From assembly GCA_043787975.1 (NCBI GenBank), contig JAYVUK010000069.1, positions 1 through 34,763 on the forward strand: a stretch of 34,763 nt of DNA, given 5' to 3'. Under the pieces are notes generated by a model that was given only the letters and a program-made list of their open reading frames with translations, did not search any database and was not told the DNA's origin. Both the position numbers and the translations under genes were made by a program. This document shows positions 6,688-15,275 of the stretch, one piece after another (the first letter of the stretch is position 1; the number at the start of each line of letters is the position of its first letter). This DNA is from JAPLDA01 sp043787975. GTDB lineage: Bacteria; Bacteroidota; Bacteroidia; AKYH767-A; 2013-40CM-41-45.

Positions 6688-8061
6688 ATGAATACACTAA
6701 TCATACTTTCCGCGCTCGGAGTACTTGCTCTGTTTTCTGAAATGTTGAATTTCAAGAAAGCGCTGCAGCCGTTGATTATGCTTGGATTAGCCGGAGCATT
6801 GGTTGCCGATGTAATAGCATGGAATACGAATGTTCATTACTACAATGAAATGATGGTCGTGGACAATTATGCTGTCGCATTTACAGGATTGCTCATCATC
6901 ATTACGCTGTTGTGGTTCATCATGTCACCGGAATTTTTTCATGAACCATCTTCTCGCGTGGATCATTTTGCATTGATCATTTTTGCATTGGTTGGCGGAA
7001 CACTTCTGACATCTTACAACAACTTGCTGATGCTTTTTCTTGGAATTGAAATCCTTTCGATCCCGATGTACATTCTCGCAGGAAGCAATAAATCGGATTT
7101 GAAATCCAATGAAGCATCCTTAAAATATTTTTTGATGGGAGCCTTTGCAACCGGATTTCTTCTTTTCGGCATTGCATTGATTTATGGAGTAACGGGTTCA
7201 TTCAACCTGCAAAGCATTGCGCAGTTTATGACATCCCAACAAAGCAATATTCCTGTTATGCTTGTTGCAGGAGTCATTATGATGATGATCGGGCTTGCCT
7301 TTAAAGTGTCGGCGGTTCCATTTCATTTCTGGACACCTGATGTATATACCGGTTCTCCGACAGTCATTACAGCTTTTATGAGTACCGTAGTGAAATCAGC
7401 GGCCTTCGCAGGATTTTTCAGATTGTTTTTCACTTGCTTTAGTACGTCAACTGCAATGTGGGCAAATACAATTTGGGTACTTGCAGCACTCACAATCGTT
7501 ATCGGAAATGTGACTGCCGTTTACCAAACGAACTTCAAACGGATGCTTGCTTATTCAAGCATTGCGCATGCTGGCTATATGTTGCTTGCCATTCTTGCGA
7601 TGAACAACTATGCGCAGAGTTCCATTTTATTTTATGCGACAGCATACTCCATTTCTTCCATCACTTCATTTGCAATTCTGCTGGTTGTAAGTCATGTGAC
7701 AAAAAATGATTCGATTGATTCTTTTAACGGTTTGGCGAAAAAGAATCCACTGCTTGCTTTTATTACAGTGGTTGCAATGCTTTCTCTGGCAGGTATTCCT
7801 CCGATGGCAGGCTTCTTTGCGAAGTATTATATTTTCACGGCTGCTTTGCAGCAGCATTATACCTGGCTGGTGATTATTGCCGTATTGGGTTCCCTGGTCG
7901 GAGTATTTTATTATTTCAGGATCATCATCGCTTTATTCAAAAGCGAAACCGAAGGAGTGATTATCCCGATGAACGCTGTTTTCAAAACTTTTTTGATTGT
8001 GACTTCCCTTGCGACGTTGGCTCTGGGAATTATGCCGCAGATTATTGCAGGGCTTCTTTAA
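6688..8061 (+). CDS. nuoN: NADH-quinone oxidoreductase subunit N
   Basis: Third antiporter-like complex I subunit, 457 residues, inner membrane. Conserved residues: Glu121 in LGIEILSIPMYILAG, Lys206 in FKVSAVPFHFWTPDVY followed by GSPTVITAFMSTVVKSAAF, and LAYSSIAHAGYM, the usual second-half motif. Start ATG 6688 gives a hydrophobic first helix. It ends only 3 bp before the stop of the convergent T9SS gene (8065-8985), with no terminator hairpin between them, so transcripts from both sides may overlap. Confidence 0.97.
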   Translation: MNTLIILSALGVLALFSEMLNFKKALQPLIMLGLAGALVADVIAWNTNVHYYNEMMVVDNYAVAFTGLLIIITLLWFIMSPEFFHEPSSRVDHFALIIFALVGGTLLTSYNNLLMLFLGIEILSIPMYILAGSNKSDLKSNEASLKYFLMGAFATGFLLFGIALIYGVTGSFNLQSIAQFMTSQQSNIPVMLVAGVIMMMIGLAFKVSAVPFHFWTPDVYTGSPTVITAFMSTVVKSAAFAGFFRLFFTCFSTSTAMWANTIWVLAALTIVIGNVTAVYQTNFKRMLAYSSIAHAGYMLLAILAMNNYAQSSILFYATAYSISSITSFAILLVVSHVTKNDSIDSFNGLAKKNPLLAFITVVAMLSLAGIPPMAGFFAKYYIFTAALQQHYTWLVIIAVLGSLVGVFYYFRIIIALFKSETEGVIIPMNAVFKTFLIVTSLATLALGIMPQIIAGLL

Positions 8062-8064
8062 GAA

Positions 8065-8985
8065 TTATTCAATCACAAATTTTCCTTTTGCCAAAACATC
8101 TCTCTCGTTTTCCATGACAAGCTGATAGAAATAAATTCCATCAGCTAAATTTTTTCTATCAATGATCGCAGATTCTCCATTGATCTTTTTAGTGGAAACA
8201 TATTCACCAAACACATTGTAAATTTTCAATTCAACATTGCGAATTACCCGATCACCTTTAATCATGAAGGTTGCAGAACTATGGAACGGATTCGGAGAAA
8301 CAGAAACAGAAAAATTATTTTCGGAAATATTTTTTACATCCAATATAACTTCGCATGAAGTTGTCGTATCCGGGTAAAGAGTTTGCCCGTTTTGCGAGAA
8401 GCAAACAATGGAGCAATCAGCGAAATCAGTAGCACCTAAACCGGGGGATGGTTCAATTAAACCATACGTTGATCCGATTCCCTCTATAATATAGACCGAA
8501 TAAAATGGGTTGATAAACCATCTTTTCCGATAGCTAGTTCCAATTAAAATTGAATCGATTGAGATAACAGTATCATGTGGAGGGACCAATGATTTTATAA
8601 TTCCTTCAATGGTATCACCTATTTGTAAATTAAAGTCATAAAGCAGTTGCTCACTTGTGTCATTTGGATATATATAATAAACCTTTTTAACGATAGTGTC
8701 CTGTCTTATGGAACCCTTGTAACCGGAAGTATGAATGGAGCAGGAATCAAATTGAACAAAGGGAATATTGATTTTGTGATAAGTTATTGTATTAATTATA
8801 GTATCTCCGGATAAAATATAAGAATAGTCTTCAGAAAGATTAACAAATGGAAAAAAACAACCACCACCTAGATAAACACTCATATTCCAGACTGCATTCG
8901 AATCAGGAAACGGATGATAAAAAGATGTCTGTGATTTAGAAGACAAGCCGGAAAGAAGAAGTAGGAAGAGTACAAGTTTTTTCAT
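8065..8985 (-). CDS. T9SS type A sorting domain protein, secreted
   Basis: Exported protein of unknown role, 306 residues. A signal peptide (MKKLVLFLLLLSGLSSKS, cleavage near Ser18-Gln19) leads to a beta-rich region with no recognised enzyme motif. The last 80 residues form a type A C-terminal sorting domain: VSVSPNPFHSSATFMI, then VELKIYNVFGEYV, then LADGIYFYQLV and a terminal KGKFVIE. By family knowledge, such domains direct passage through the outer membrane by the type IX system, with cell-surface attachment or release. A good promoter lies upstream (9017-9046, minus). The gene is transcribed towards nuoN. No T9SS machinery gene is in the window. Confidence 0.9.
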   Translation of the reverse strand: MKKLVLFLLLLSGLSSKSQTSFYHPFPDSNAVWNMSVYLGGGCFFPFVNLSEDYSYILSGDTIINTITYHKINIPFVQFDSCSIHTSGYKGSIRQDTIVKKVYYIYPNDTSEQLLYDFNLQIGDTIEGIIKSLVPPHDTVISIDSILIGTSYRKRWFINPFYSVYIIEGIGSTYGLIEPSPGLGATDFADCSIVCFSQNGQTLYPDTTTSCEVILDVKNISENNFSVSVSPNPFHSSATFMIKGDRVIRNVELKIYNVFGEYVSTKKINGESAIIDRKNLADGIYFYQLVMENERDVLAKGKFVIE

Positions 8986-9016
8986 GTTAAATTATTTTAA
9001 AGTCAGGATTGTAAAT

Positions 9017-9046
9017 CAAAGCTACTCAAAAAAGGTCATACTACAA
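9017..9046 (-). promoter_or_regulatory. promoter of T9SS cargo gene (-33 TTG, -7 TAGCTTTG)
   Basis: On the minus strand, TAGCTTTG (plus 9017-9024) is an exact TAnnTTTG match, with TTG at plus 9044-9046 exactly 19 bp upstream, the spacing expected for Bacteroidota promoters. The start codon is 32 bp downstream. Confidence 0.65.
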
Positions 9047-9081
9047 TCGTCAGACAGATGTCATAAAAAGAGGATTTGCGT

Positions 9082-9111
9082 TTTGGAATTGAACAGAATT
9101 TCCTATTATTG
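9082..9111 (+). promoter_or_regulatory. candidate promoter of exbB-tonB operon
   Basis: TTTG (9082-9085) is followed after 18 bp by TATTATTG (9104-9111), one mismatch to TAnnTTTG. The leader to the exbB ATG would be about 90 nt. The match is weaker than at nuoL, but it is the best candidate in the 224-bp divergent spacer. Confidence 0.4.
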
Positions 9112-9209
9112 CGTCCCCAAGAATGGGAAGGAACAAAATTTATCAGACAAATAATCGTTATCAAACACCTCGAAATTCTAAAAACAATCATCCTTAAATC
9201 AATATTCTC

Positions 9210-10016
9210 ATGAGTCAACAACAATCATCGGGCGGTTTTAAATCAATCATGGTAGCCGTTGTAATTCCGGCAGCGTTTTTAGTGGCTGTTCTCTTTTTCA
9301 TGTTTGTGCTGGGCAACCCTGCGAACTTCCAGGACAACGATCCTGAAAAGAATCCAATGAATTATTTCGGAACCATGCACAAGGGTGGACCAATCGTTCC
9401 TGTGTTGATCACCTGCTTTTTAGTCGTCATGATATTTGCGATCGAGCGTTTTGTGACCATTCGCAAATCGAAAGGAACTGCAAGCATTGAAAGTTTTGTC
9501 GGAAGAATCAGATCGCTGATGACAAAAGGAGACCTTGCCGGAGCAAAAGCAGAATGCCTGAAACAACGTGGGTCTATCGCCAATGTAGTGGATGCCGGTA
9601 TTAATATGTATCAGCAAATAGAACCGGATAAAAATCTTGATAAGGAGAGAAAGATCCTGGCTATTCAAAAGGAATTGGAAGAAGCTACTACACTTGAACT
9701 TCCAATGCTTTCAAAAAATCTTGTGATTATTTCTACCATCGCTTCCATTGCAACCCTCTTAGGTTTGTTGGGAACGGTAATCGGGATGATTCGCGCCTTC
9801 CAGGCGTTAGCGCAAGCCGGAGCACCGGATGCTGTAGCACTTTCAACCGGTATTTCGGAAGCACTTATTAATACTGCTCTCGGAATTTTAACGTCTGCAG
9901 TAGCCATTATTCTTTATAACTATTTCACCAATAAGATTGATAGCATTACCTATGGTATTGATGAAGCGGGTTACAGTGTGGTTCAAACATTTGCTTCACG
10001 TTACAAAGAATCGTAA
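9210..10016 (+). CDS. exbB: MotA/TolQ/ExbB proton channel family protein
   Basis: ExbB-type subunit of an inner-membrane proton-driven motor that energises TonB. The product is 268 residues. Four hydrophobic segments are visible: about 13-34, 57-80, 165-195 (LLGLLGTVIGMIRAF) and 215-240 (GISEALINTALGILTSAVAI). The first is extra relative to the three-helix E. coli ExbB, a form I know from Bacteroidota. The segment between the second and third is the large cytoplasmic domain. It is the first gene of a seven-gene run; exbD follows after 93 bp. Confidence 0.94.
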   Translation: MSQQQSSGGFKSIMVAVVIPAAFLVAVLFFMFVLGNPANFQDNDPEKNPMNYFGTMHKGGPIVPVLITCFLVVMIFAIERFVTIRKSKGTASIESFVGRIRSLMTKGDLAGAKAECLKQRGSIANVVDAGINMYQQIEPDKNLDKERKILAIQKELEEATTLELPMLSKNLVIISTIASIATLLGLLGTVIGMIRAFQALAQAGAPDAVALSTGISEALINTALGILTSAVAIILYNYFTNKIDSITYGIDEAGYSVVQTFASRYKES

Positions 10017-10109
10017 CAATCTTTTAGATCATTCTTTAATTCACAGAATCAGTTGAGAAAGATTTGTGGAAAAAGAATCATTCAGGACTCACCATTTTAA
10101 AAAAATAGA

Positions 10110-10730
10110 ATGCCTAAAATAAAAATACCGAAGAAAAGTCCCTCATTGGATATGACACCCATGGTGGATTTGGCGTTTTTGTTAGTGACGTTCTTTATGC
10201 TCACGACCAAATTCCGTCCCGATGAGCCGGTTATTGTTGACATGCCATCATCGGTTTCAGAAGTACCGTTACCCGATAAAGAAGTTTTCCTCATTACGGT
10301 GGATAAAGATGGTCGCATATTCTATAATGTGGAAGGGCAACAGATCAGGACCGGCATTCTTCAGAAAATGGCGGAACATTACAAAATTCAGTTTACACCT
10401 CAAGAAGAAAAAAGGTTTTCTGTATTGTCATCCTTTGGAATGCCAATGGACAACATGAAAGCATACCTTGACGCAGATGAAGACGGAAGAAAAAAAATGA
10501 ACCTCTCTACCAAGGGAATTCCAACGGACTCCTTAAACAACCAACTTTCGGATTGGATTAACTTCGGTCGCCATGTCGGACCAAGATACCACATAGCGAT
10601 TCGCGGTGATGGTGATGCAGATATTCCAACCATCAGGCGGGTTATTTCAATTCTTCAGGATAACAAGGCAAACAGTTTTGCGCTGATTACAAATCTTGAG
10701 GGAGCTCCTGCAGAAGTAAAGAAAAAATAA
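10110..10730 (+). CDS. exbD: ExbD/TolR family protein, first copy
   Basis: ExbD-type partner of ExbB, 206 residues. It has a short basic cytoplasmic N-terminus, a single membrane helix with the proton-carrying Asp20 in DMTPMVDLAFLLVTFFML, and a periplasmic domain of about 165 residues. This is longer than the E. coli protein (141 residues), mainly because of a charged insert around residues 100-145. It is paralogous to the next gene: both share an 18-bp identical DNA stretch (ATGACACCCATGGTGGAT) across the motif. Start ATG 10110. Confidence 0.93.
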   Translation: MPKIKIPKKSPSLDMTPMVDLAFLLVTFFMLTTKFRPDEPVIVDMPSSVSEVPLPDKEVFLITVDKDGRIFYNVEGQQIRTGILQKMAEHYKIQFTPQEEKRFSVLSSFGMPMDNMKAYLDADEDGRKKMNLSTKGIPTDSLNNQLSDWINFGRHVGPRYHIAIRGDGDADIPTIRRVISILQDNKANSFALITNLEGAPAEVKKK

Positions 10731-10743
10731 TGTCCAGTACGAT

Positions 10744-10787
10744 ATTCTTGTATTCGTAAATTCGTTTAAGATTCGTAATCCGAAATA
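10744..10787. repeat. ATTCGTAA-family words between the two exbD genes
   Basis: ATTCGTAAATTCG, GATTCGTAATCCGAA and similar words fill half of the 85-bp spacer between the two exbD genes. It resembles one arm of the inverted repeat at 20283-20365 but lacks an opposite arm. Confidence 0.45.
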
Positions 10788-10815
10788 GAAAATAAAACAG
10801 TCAGAGTAAAATAAA

Positions 10816-11457
10816 ATGTCAGAGGTACAACAACAGGACAGCGGAGGTAAAGGCGGCAAGCACACGAAAGTTCGTGCTAAAAAGTCCTCTACCCACATTG
10901 ACATGACACCCATGGTGGATCTGGCATTCCTGCTTCTTACTTTTTTTATGCTTACCACCACCTTCAGTAAACCGAAGACGATGGATATTACCATGCCGGT
11001 GAAAGATGCAAAAGAAGAAGAGCAAACAAAAGTTCCGGCATCTCAAACACTTTCTATTCTTCTTACAGAAAAAGATCGAATCATCTGGTACATGGGTGTG
11101 AACGATCCGACACAACCACCGCAAACGAACATTGCAGATTTCTCCTTGAACGGAGCTAACAGCATTCATAAAATATTACTGGAAAAAAATCAGTTGATAT
11201 TTAACGAAGTGCAGGCTGTGAAAGACTCTGTTGCAAAAGGATTAATTAAAAATGAAAGTGCTGAAATCAAAAGACATATCGGTGCTGTGAAGTCTGCTGA
11301 GAAAAAGGGATTGATTGTATTGATAAAGCCTGATGACAAATCAAAGTACAAAAACCTGATTGATATATTGGACGAAATGCTGGTGTGCAACGTGGCGCGT
11401 TATGCAATTGTTGACGCTTCTGAAAATGAATTGGAGTTGATAAAAAATACGCATTAA
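10816..11457 (+). CDS. exbD: ExbD/TolR family protein, second copy
   Basis: Second ExbD-type protein, 213 residues. It carries a longer, Gly/Lys/Gln-rich cytoplasmic N-terminus (residues 1-27), then IDMTPMVDLAFLLLTFFML with the essential Asp35, and a periplasmic domain. Tandem, diverged exbD genes beside exbB and tonB are usual in Bacteroidota, where the two proteins may form a mixed dimer within the ExbB pentamer (inference). The periplasmic domain differs from the first copy well beyond the helix, so the two are not recent duplicates. tonB follows after 27 bp. Confidence 0.93.
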   Translation: MSEVQQQDSGGKGGKHTKVRAKKSSTHIDMTPMVDLAFLLLTFFMLTTTFSKPKTMDITMPVKDAKEEEQTKVPASQTLSILLTEKDRIIWYMGVNDPTQPPQTNIADFSLNGANSIHKILLEKNQLIFNEVQAVKDSVAKGLIKNESAEIKRHIGAVKSAEKKGLIVLIKPDDKSKYKNLIDILDEMLVCNVARYAIVDASENELELIKNTH

Positions 11458-11484
11458 TTCTTACTAGAATAGAGAACAAGAAAG

Positions 11485-12276
11485 ATGAAATGGCTTTTTG
11501 ATTGGAATGATGCAACGAATCCCGAAAGGGCTGAATTGGTATTTGCCAATCGTAACAAAGAATATGGTGCTTACCAGCTTCGCAGGAAATACGAGAAGCG
11601 TGTTATCAATGCATTACTCTTCACGGTGTGTGCTGTTGCTTTGGCAGTGATTGTTCCCATCATCGTAAATGTGATATCAAAAGCGAATTTCGGAAACAAT
11701 GTAAAAGTGTTGGAAGATGTTACGCTTATGGATGCACCGCCGATTGATAAATCAGCGCCACCTCCACCTCCGGTTATTCCACCTCCACCTGTTCAACAAA
11801 CAATAAAATTTACTCCTCCGAAAGTGGTAAAGGACGAAGAGGTTGAAGAGCCGCCTCCGACCCAGGAAGAAACAAAAGAAGTACAGGTAAGCACCGAAAC
11901 ACACGAAGGAGAAAAAATTGTTGACCTGCCTCCTGAGGCGAAAGTGGGCGATGACGAGGGAAAAATTTTTACCATCGTGGAAGAGATGCCAAGCTTTCCG
12001 GGTGGAGAAGAAAAAATGATGGAGTATATTTATAAAAACTTTAAATATCCTCCTGTTGCCCGCGAGAACGGAATTACGGGAAGGGTGTACGTAAATTTTT
12101 ACATTGATAAAGACGGAAAAGTTCAGAATGTAAAAATAGCCCGTGGCATTGGTGGAGGCCTGGATGAGGAAGCTTTGCGTGTTGTGAAATCCATGCCACC
12201 CTGGAAGCCCGGAAAACAAAACGGTCGTGCAGTTAATGTAAATTACAACCTGCCGATTAATTGCACGCTCAAATAA
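11485..12276 (+). CDS. tonB: TonB family energy transducer
   Basis: TonB protein that couples the ExbBD motor to TonB-dependent outer-membrane receptors. The product is 263 residues. Domain order: a cytoplasmic N-terminus with the Bacteroidota-specific NRNKEYGAYQLRRKYEKR motif (about 24-41), one membrane helix (about 43-64), a periplasmic Pro/Glu-rich linker (PPPPPVIPPPPV, then EEPPPTQEE), and a TonB C-terminal domain from about 165 with FPGGEEKMMEYI, YPPVARENGITGRVYV and GLDEEALRVVKSMPPWKPG. The helix is preceded by this longer cytoplasmic tail, unlike proteobacterial TonB. It is the fourth gene of the operon; the next ORF starts 13 bp later. Confidence 0.96.
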   Translation: MKWLFDWNDATNPERAELVFANRNKEYGAYQLRRKYEKRVINALLFTVCAVALAVIVPIIVNVISKANFGNNVKVLEDVTLMDAPPIDKSAPPPPPVIPPPPVQQTIKFTPPKVVKDEEVEEPPPTQEETKEVQVSTETHEGEKIVDLPPEAKVGDDEGKIFTIVEEMPSFPGGEEKMMEYIYKNFKYPPVARENGITGRVYVNFYIDKDGKVQNVKIARGIGGGLDEEALRVVKSMPPWKPGKQNGRAVNVNYNLPINCTLK

Positions 12277-12289
12277 TTTTTTCATTATC

Positions 12290-12496
12290 ATGAGCAACCG
12301 TAAGCCTTTTGCGGAGCGCGCTTATCTTTATTTCAGCATTTTTATGATTGCAGTATATGTATTCACCGGTTTAATGCTGATATTTGTTTTGACGTTTTTA
12401 CAAATCCAACCAACAAACAGAATTGCAGCTGGGGGTATTTTAATCTTGTATGCATTTTACAGAACGTATAAAGTAATTCGTGAATCGAGACAGTAA
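12290..12496 (+). CDS. small two-helix membrane protein in tonB operon
   Basis: 68-residue protein of unknown function. It has two predicted membrane helices (about 11-36, FSIFMIAVYVFTGLMLIFVL, and 43-58, IAAGGILILYAFY) separated by a short polar loop, with basic ends (NRKPFAER at the start, YKVIRESRQ at the end). It lies 13 bp after tonB and 29 bp before the PstS-like gene, so it is almost certainly co-transcribed. Possible accessory subunit or chaperone of the ExbBD-TonB complex (inference). A short protein of this kind would easily be missed by automatic annotation. Confidence 0.8.
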   Translation: MSNRKPFAERAYLYFSIFMIAVYVFTGLMLIFVLTFLQIQPTNRIAAGGILILYAFYRTYKVIRESRQ

Positions 12497-12525
12497 TCGG
12501 GATACGCAAACAACGGATCAGGAAA

Positions 12526-13470
12526 ATGAGTCGTCTAAAATTTTTTGCATTTATTTTAACCGGGTACGTTTTTGCTTCCTGTGGTAATTCCGGCAAACCC
12601 AAATTAACAGATGGGCCTACTGCAGGAAACATCATGATCGTTTCGGATGAATCCTATCAACCGTTGATTTCAACGGAATCAGATACATTCATGGGTCTTT
12701 ATCGCAATGCGAAAATTGCAGTGAAGTATCTTCCTGAAACCGATGCTTTCAAAGAGCTGACGAATAATGATTCCGTGAGGATTATTGTTTCCGCACGCGA
12801 GTTAAATGAAAATGAAAAAAATTATTTCAAGGGAAGAAATCTTATTCCGGTGACCACTAAAATTGCCGTTGATGCCGTGGCGCTCATTGTGAACAATGAC
12901 AATTCGGATACACTTATCCGGTACGATCAGTTGAGCAACATCATCAACGGGCAGATATCATCCTGGAAACAATTGAATAAAAGATCAGTTTTGGATAGTA
13001 TCAGTATTGTGTTCGACCGAAACGGATCAGCCAATACGCGCTACCTCAAAGAAAAATTTCTCGGCAATAATTCTTTCCCAAAAAACTGTTATGCGACCAA
13101 TTCGAATTCCGAAGTAGTGGAATATGTCAGCAAAAATAAAAATGCAATCGGAGTGATCAGCGTAAACTGGATCAGTGATGCCGATGACCCGTCTGCGAAT
13201 AGTTTTTTGAAAAAGATTCATGTAGCTGAAATTTCCCCACCCGATACATCAAAAGATGCAGGCAATTTTTTTAAGCCTTACCAGGGATACATCGCCCTGA
13301 ATCAATATCCGCTTACAAGAAATGTGTATATTATCAGCCGTGAAGGGCGCAGCGGGCTTGGCACAGGCTTTGCCTCCTTCGTTGCCGGTGACCAGGGACA
13401 ACGCATCGTGCGATTAATGGGAATGTTGCCGGCCACTATACCAGTTCGACTTATTCGCTTAAATCAATAA
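12526..13470 (+). CDS. PstS-like phosphate-binding family lipoprotein
   Basis: Periplasmic binding protein of the PstS-like fold (PBP_like_2), 314 residues. The N-terminus has a lipoprotein signal with FASC at 16-19, Cys19 being the lipidation site. Family landmarks: GNIMIVSDESYQPL near the start of the domain, VDAVALIVNNDN, a NIINGQISSWKQL segment and FDRNGSANTRYL, which resembles the anion-binding RxxGSGT region. Real PstS proteins work with PstCAB; none is present here. The gene lies inside the exb-tonB operon, 29 bp after the small membrane protein and 6 bp before the TPR gene, so a role linked to TonB energisation or envelope sensing is more likely than classical Pst uptake (inference). 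Confidence 0.85.
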   Translation: MSRLKFFAFILTGYVFASCGNSGKPKLTDGPTAGNIMIVSDESYQPLISTESDTFMGLYRNAKIAVKYLPETDAFKELTNNDSVRIIVSARELNENEKNYFKGRNLIPVTTKIAVDAVALIVNNDNSDTLIRYDQLSNIINGQISSWKQLNKRSVLDSISIVFDRNGSANTRYLKEKFLGNNSFPKNCYATNSNSEVVEYVSKNKNAIGVISVNWISDADDPSANSFLKKIHVAEISPPDTSKDAGNFFKPYQGYIALNQYPLTRNVYIISREGRSGLGTGFASFVAGDQGQRIVRLMGMLPATIPVRLIRLNQ

Positions 13471-13476
13471 TTAAAA

Positions 13477-15267
13477 ATGAAAAAAAATAAAAAATTATTT
13501 TCAAGTTTAATGATTTTGCTGATTGCATTCAATGTTCAATCGCAGACATTGAAAGATGCAATTCATCTTACCGACAATGAGCAATTCGAGCCTGCAACAT
13601 CTGTCTTCAGAAATCTGATCGTAGCGGAACCAACAAACGGGACCAATTATTTTTATTTCGGAGAAAATTATTTGCTTAATGATAATTCGGATTCTGCCTT
13701 CATGATGTTTAACAAGGGACTCCAGGTTGATCCCAACAACGCCTTAAACACAATCGGGCTTGCAAAAATTAAATTGAACAAGGCAAGTGTGACTGAAATG
13801 AAAGCATTGAGTGAACGGGCAGTACTTGACGCAGAGAAATCAAAAAGAGAATACGATGCGCTTCAAAATAAAACTCCCGAAGACCAGGTTAGCCTTATAG
13901 GAAATATGCAGGCGAAAATCGCTGATGCGCAGGCAAAATATGCAGAAGCAAAAGCAAATGTTGCAGAAGCTAATTCTTTGATTGATGCAGCGCTTCTGAA
14001 AGCCGGATCAAAAAATGCGCAGGCATTTATTGAAGCTGCAGACGCACTCATTAAATTTAAAAACAAAAGTCTTGCTGCCGCAACAACGCTGCTCGACAAA
14101 GCCGTTGCTCTTGATCCGAAAAATCCGGAGATCCAGATTTTGTATGGCGACGTTTATTCAGAGTTTAACAATGGATCGTTGGCAGCAGAGTACTATAATA
14201 AAGCGCTTGAACTGGATAAGAATTCGGCCAAAGCAACAGTAAGCAAGGGTAGATTGTATAGACGCTCCACCAATTACGAGGGTGCGGAACAAGAATTTCT
14301 AAATGCAGTCAAGATTGATCCATCCTACGCTCCTGCACATCGTGAATTAGCAGAAATATATGTCAAGCTCAATAAACTTGATAAGACTAAAGAGGAATAT
14401 CGCATCTATCTTGATCTTTCAAAAAACAGTGTGAGTGCACGGATTCGTTATGCAACGATCCTTTACCTGACGAAGGATTACAGTGGAGCTCTCAACGAAA
14501 TAAGCCAGCTATCCAAATTTGATCCTAATAATCTCACCTTGTTGCGGGTTTCGAGTTATTGTTACTATGAAACAAAGGACTCTGCAAAAGCACTCGCTGC
14601 CGTTCGTTTGCTTTTCACCAAACTGACGGATGAAAATACAATACCGAAAGATTACGAATATCATGGAAAAATTCTGGCGCTGAATAACCAGGATTCACTG
14701 GCTGTGATTCACCTTCGCAAGGCGTTTGACATGGATAATTCCCGTTGTGATATTTTGAATGAAATCTGGAAGAGTTTTGATAAGATGAAAAAGAATAAAG
14801 AAGCTGCAGATGTTTTGCAGGAAAAAATTCAAAACTGTAAAGGCGCAACCACCATTGATTATTTTAACTTAGGCCGTTCCTATTTTTACGCGGAAGAATT
14901 CCATGAAGCCGACAGCGCATTTGCAAAATTGAATGAAGTGTCTCCGAAATATGCAACCGGTTTTTTGTGGAGAGCAAAGGCAAACTCATACATTGATTCC
15001 ACATCAGAACTTGGTCTTGCAAAACCTTTTTATGAAAAATATCTTGAAGTAACCACTGCCGATACAGTTGGTTTGTCAGGAGGAAAATACAAAGCCGGTA
15101 TGATTGAAGCGTATCGTTACCTGGCCTACTATTATATTCTCAAGAATGATAAGACGAATACGAAAATTTACCTGAATAAAATTCTTGAGATTGATCCCAA
15201 AGATCCGCAGGCCTTGAAAGGACTTGAAGACATTGACCGTCCGAAACAACAACCTAAAAAACCGTAA
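13477..15267 (+). CDS. exported TPR-repeat protein
   Basis: Tetratricopeptide-repeat protein of 596 residues with a signal peptide (MKKNKKLFSSLMILLIAFNV, cleavage near QSQ). TPR-like helical pairs recur with ALDPKNPEIQ, ELDKNSAKAT, KIDPSYAPAHRELAEIYVKL and EIDPKDPQALKGL signatures. An Ala/Lys-rich probable coiled-coil (about 125-175, with IADAQAKYAEAKANVAEA) splits the N-terminal repeats from the rest. It presumably acts as a periplasmic scaffold. It is the last gene of the operon, starts 6 bp after the PstS-like gene and is followed by a strong terminator. The partners are unknown; the neighbouring lipoprotein and TonB are obvious candidates. Confidence 0.9.
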   Translation: MKKNKKLFSSLMILLIAFNVQSQTLKDAIHLTDNEQFEPATSVFRNLIVAEPTNGTNYFYFGENYLLNDNSDSAFMMFNKGLQVDPNNALNTIGLAKIKLNKASVTEMKALSERAVLDAEKSKREYDALQNKTPEDQVSLIGNMQAKIADAQAKYAEAKANVAEANSLIDAALLKAGSKNAQAFIEAADALIKFKNKSLAAATTLLDKAVALDPKNPEIQILYGDVYSEFNNGSLAAEYYNKALELDKNSAKATVSKGRLYRRSTNYEGAEQEFLNAVKIDPSYAPAHRELAEIYVKLNKLDKTKEEYRIYLDLSKNSVSARIRYATILYLTKDYSGALNEISQLSKFDPNNLTLLRVSSYCYYETKDSAKALAAVRLLFTKLTDENTIPKDYEYHGKILALNNQDSLAVIHLRKAFDMDNSRCDILNEIWKSFDKMKKNKEAADVLQEKIQNCKGATTIDYFNLGRSYFYAEEFHEADSAFAKLNEVSPKYATGFLWRAKANSYIDSTSELGLAKPFYEKYLEVTTADTVGLSGGKYKAGMIEAYRYLAYYYILKNDKTNTKIYLNKILEIDPKDPQALKGLEDIDRPKQQPKKP

Positions 15268-15275
15268 TAAATAAG

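Noticed and set aside
8065..8985. type IX secretion system gene cluster
   Set aside because: Only two cargo proteins with sorting domains are present; no por/gld/spr machinery genes are in the window.
9036..9224. 62-residue minus-strand frame
   Set aside because: Starts inside exbB and covers the promoter region; Cys/Ile/Phe-rich chance composition.
10647..10994. minus-strand frames opposite exbD genes
   Set aside because: Antisense shadows of the two exbD genes and their spacer.
11752..12297. 181-residue minus-strand frame
   Set aside because: Antisense to tonB; its composition comes from the reverse complement of the Pro-rich linker.
12526..13470. high-affinity phosphate uptake (Pst) locus
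   Set aside because: No pstC, pstA, pstB or phoU is present; only the binding-protein fold is shared.
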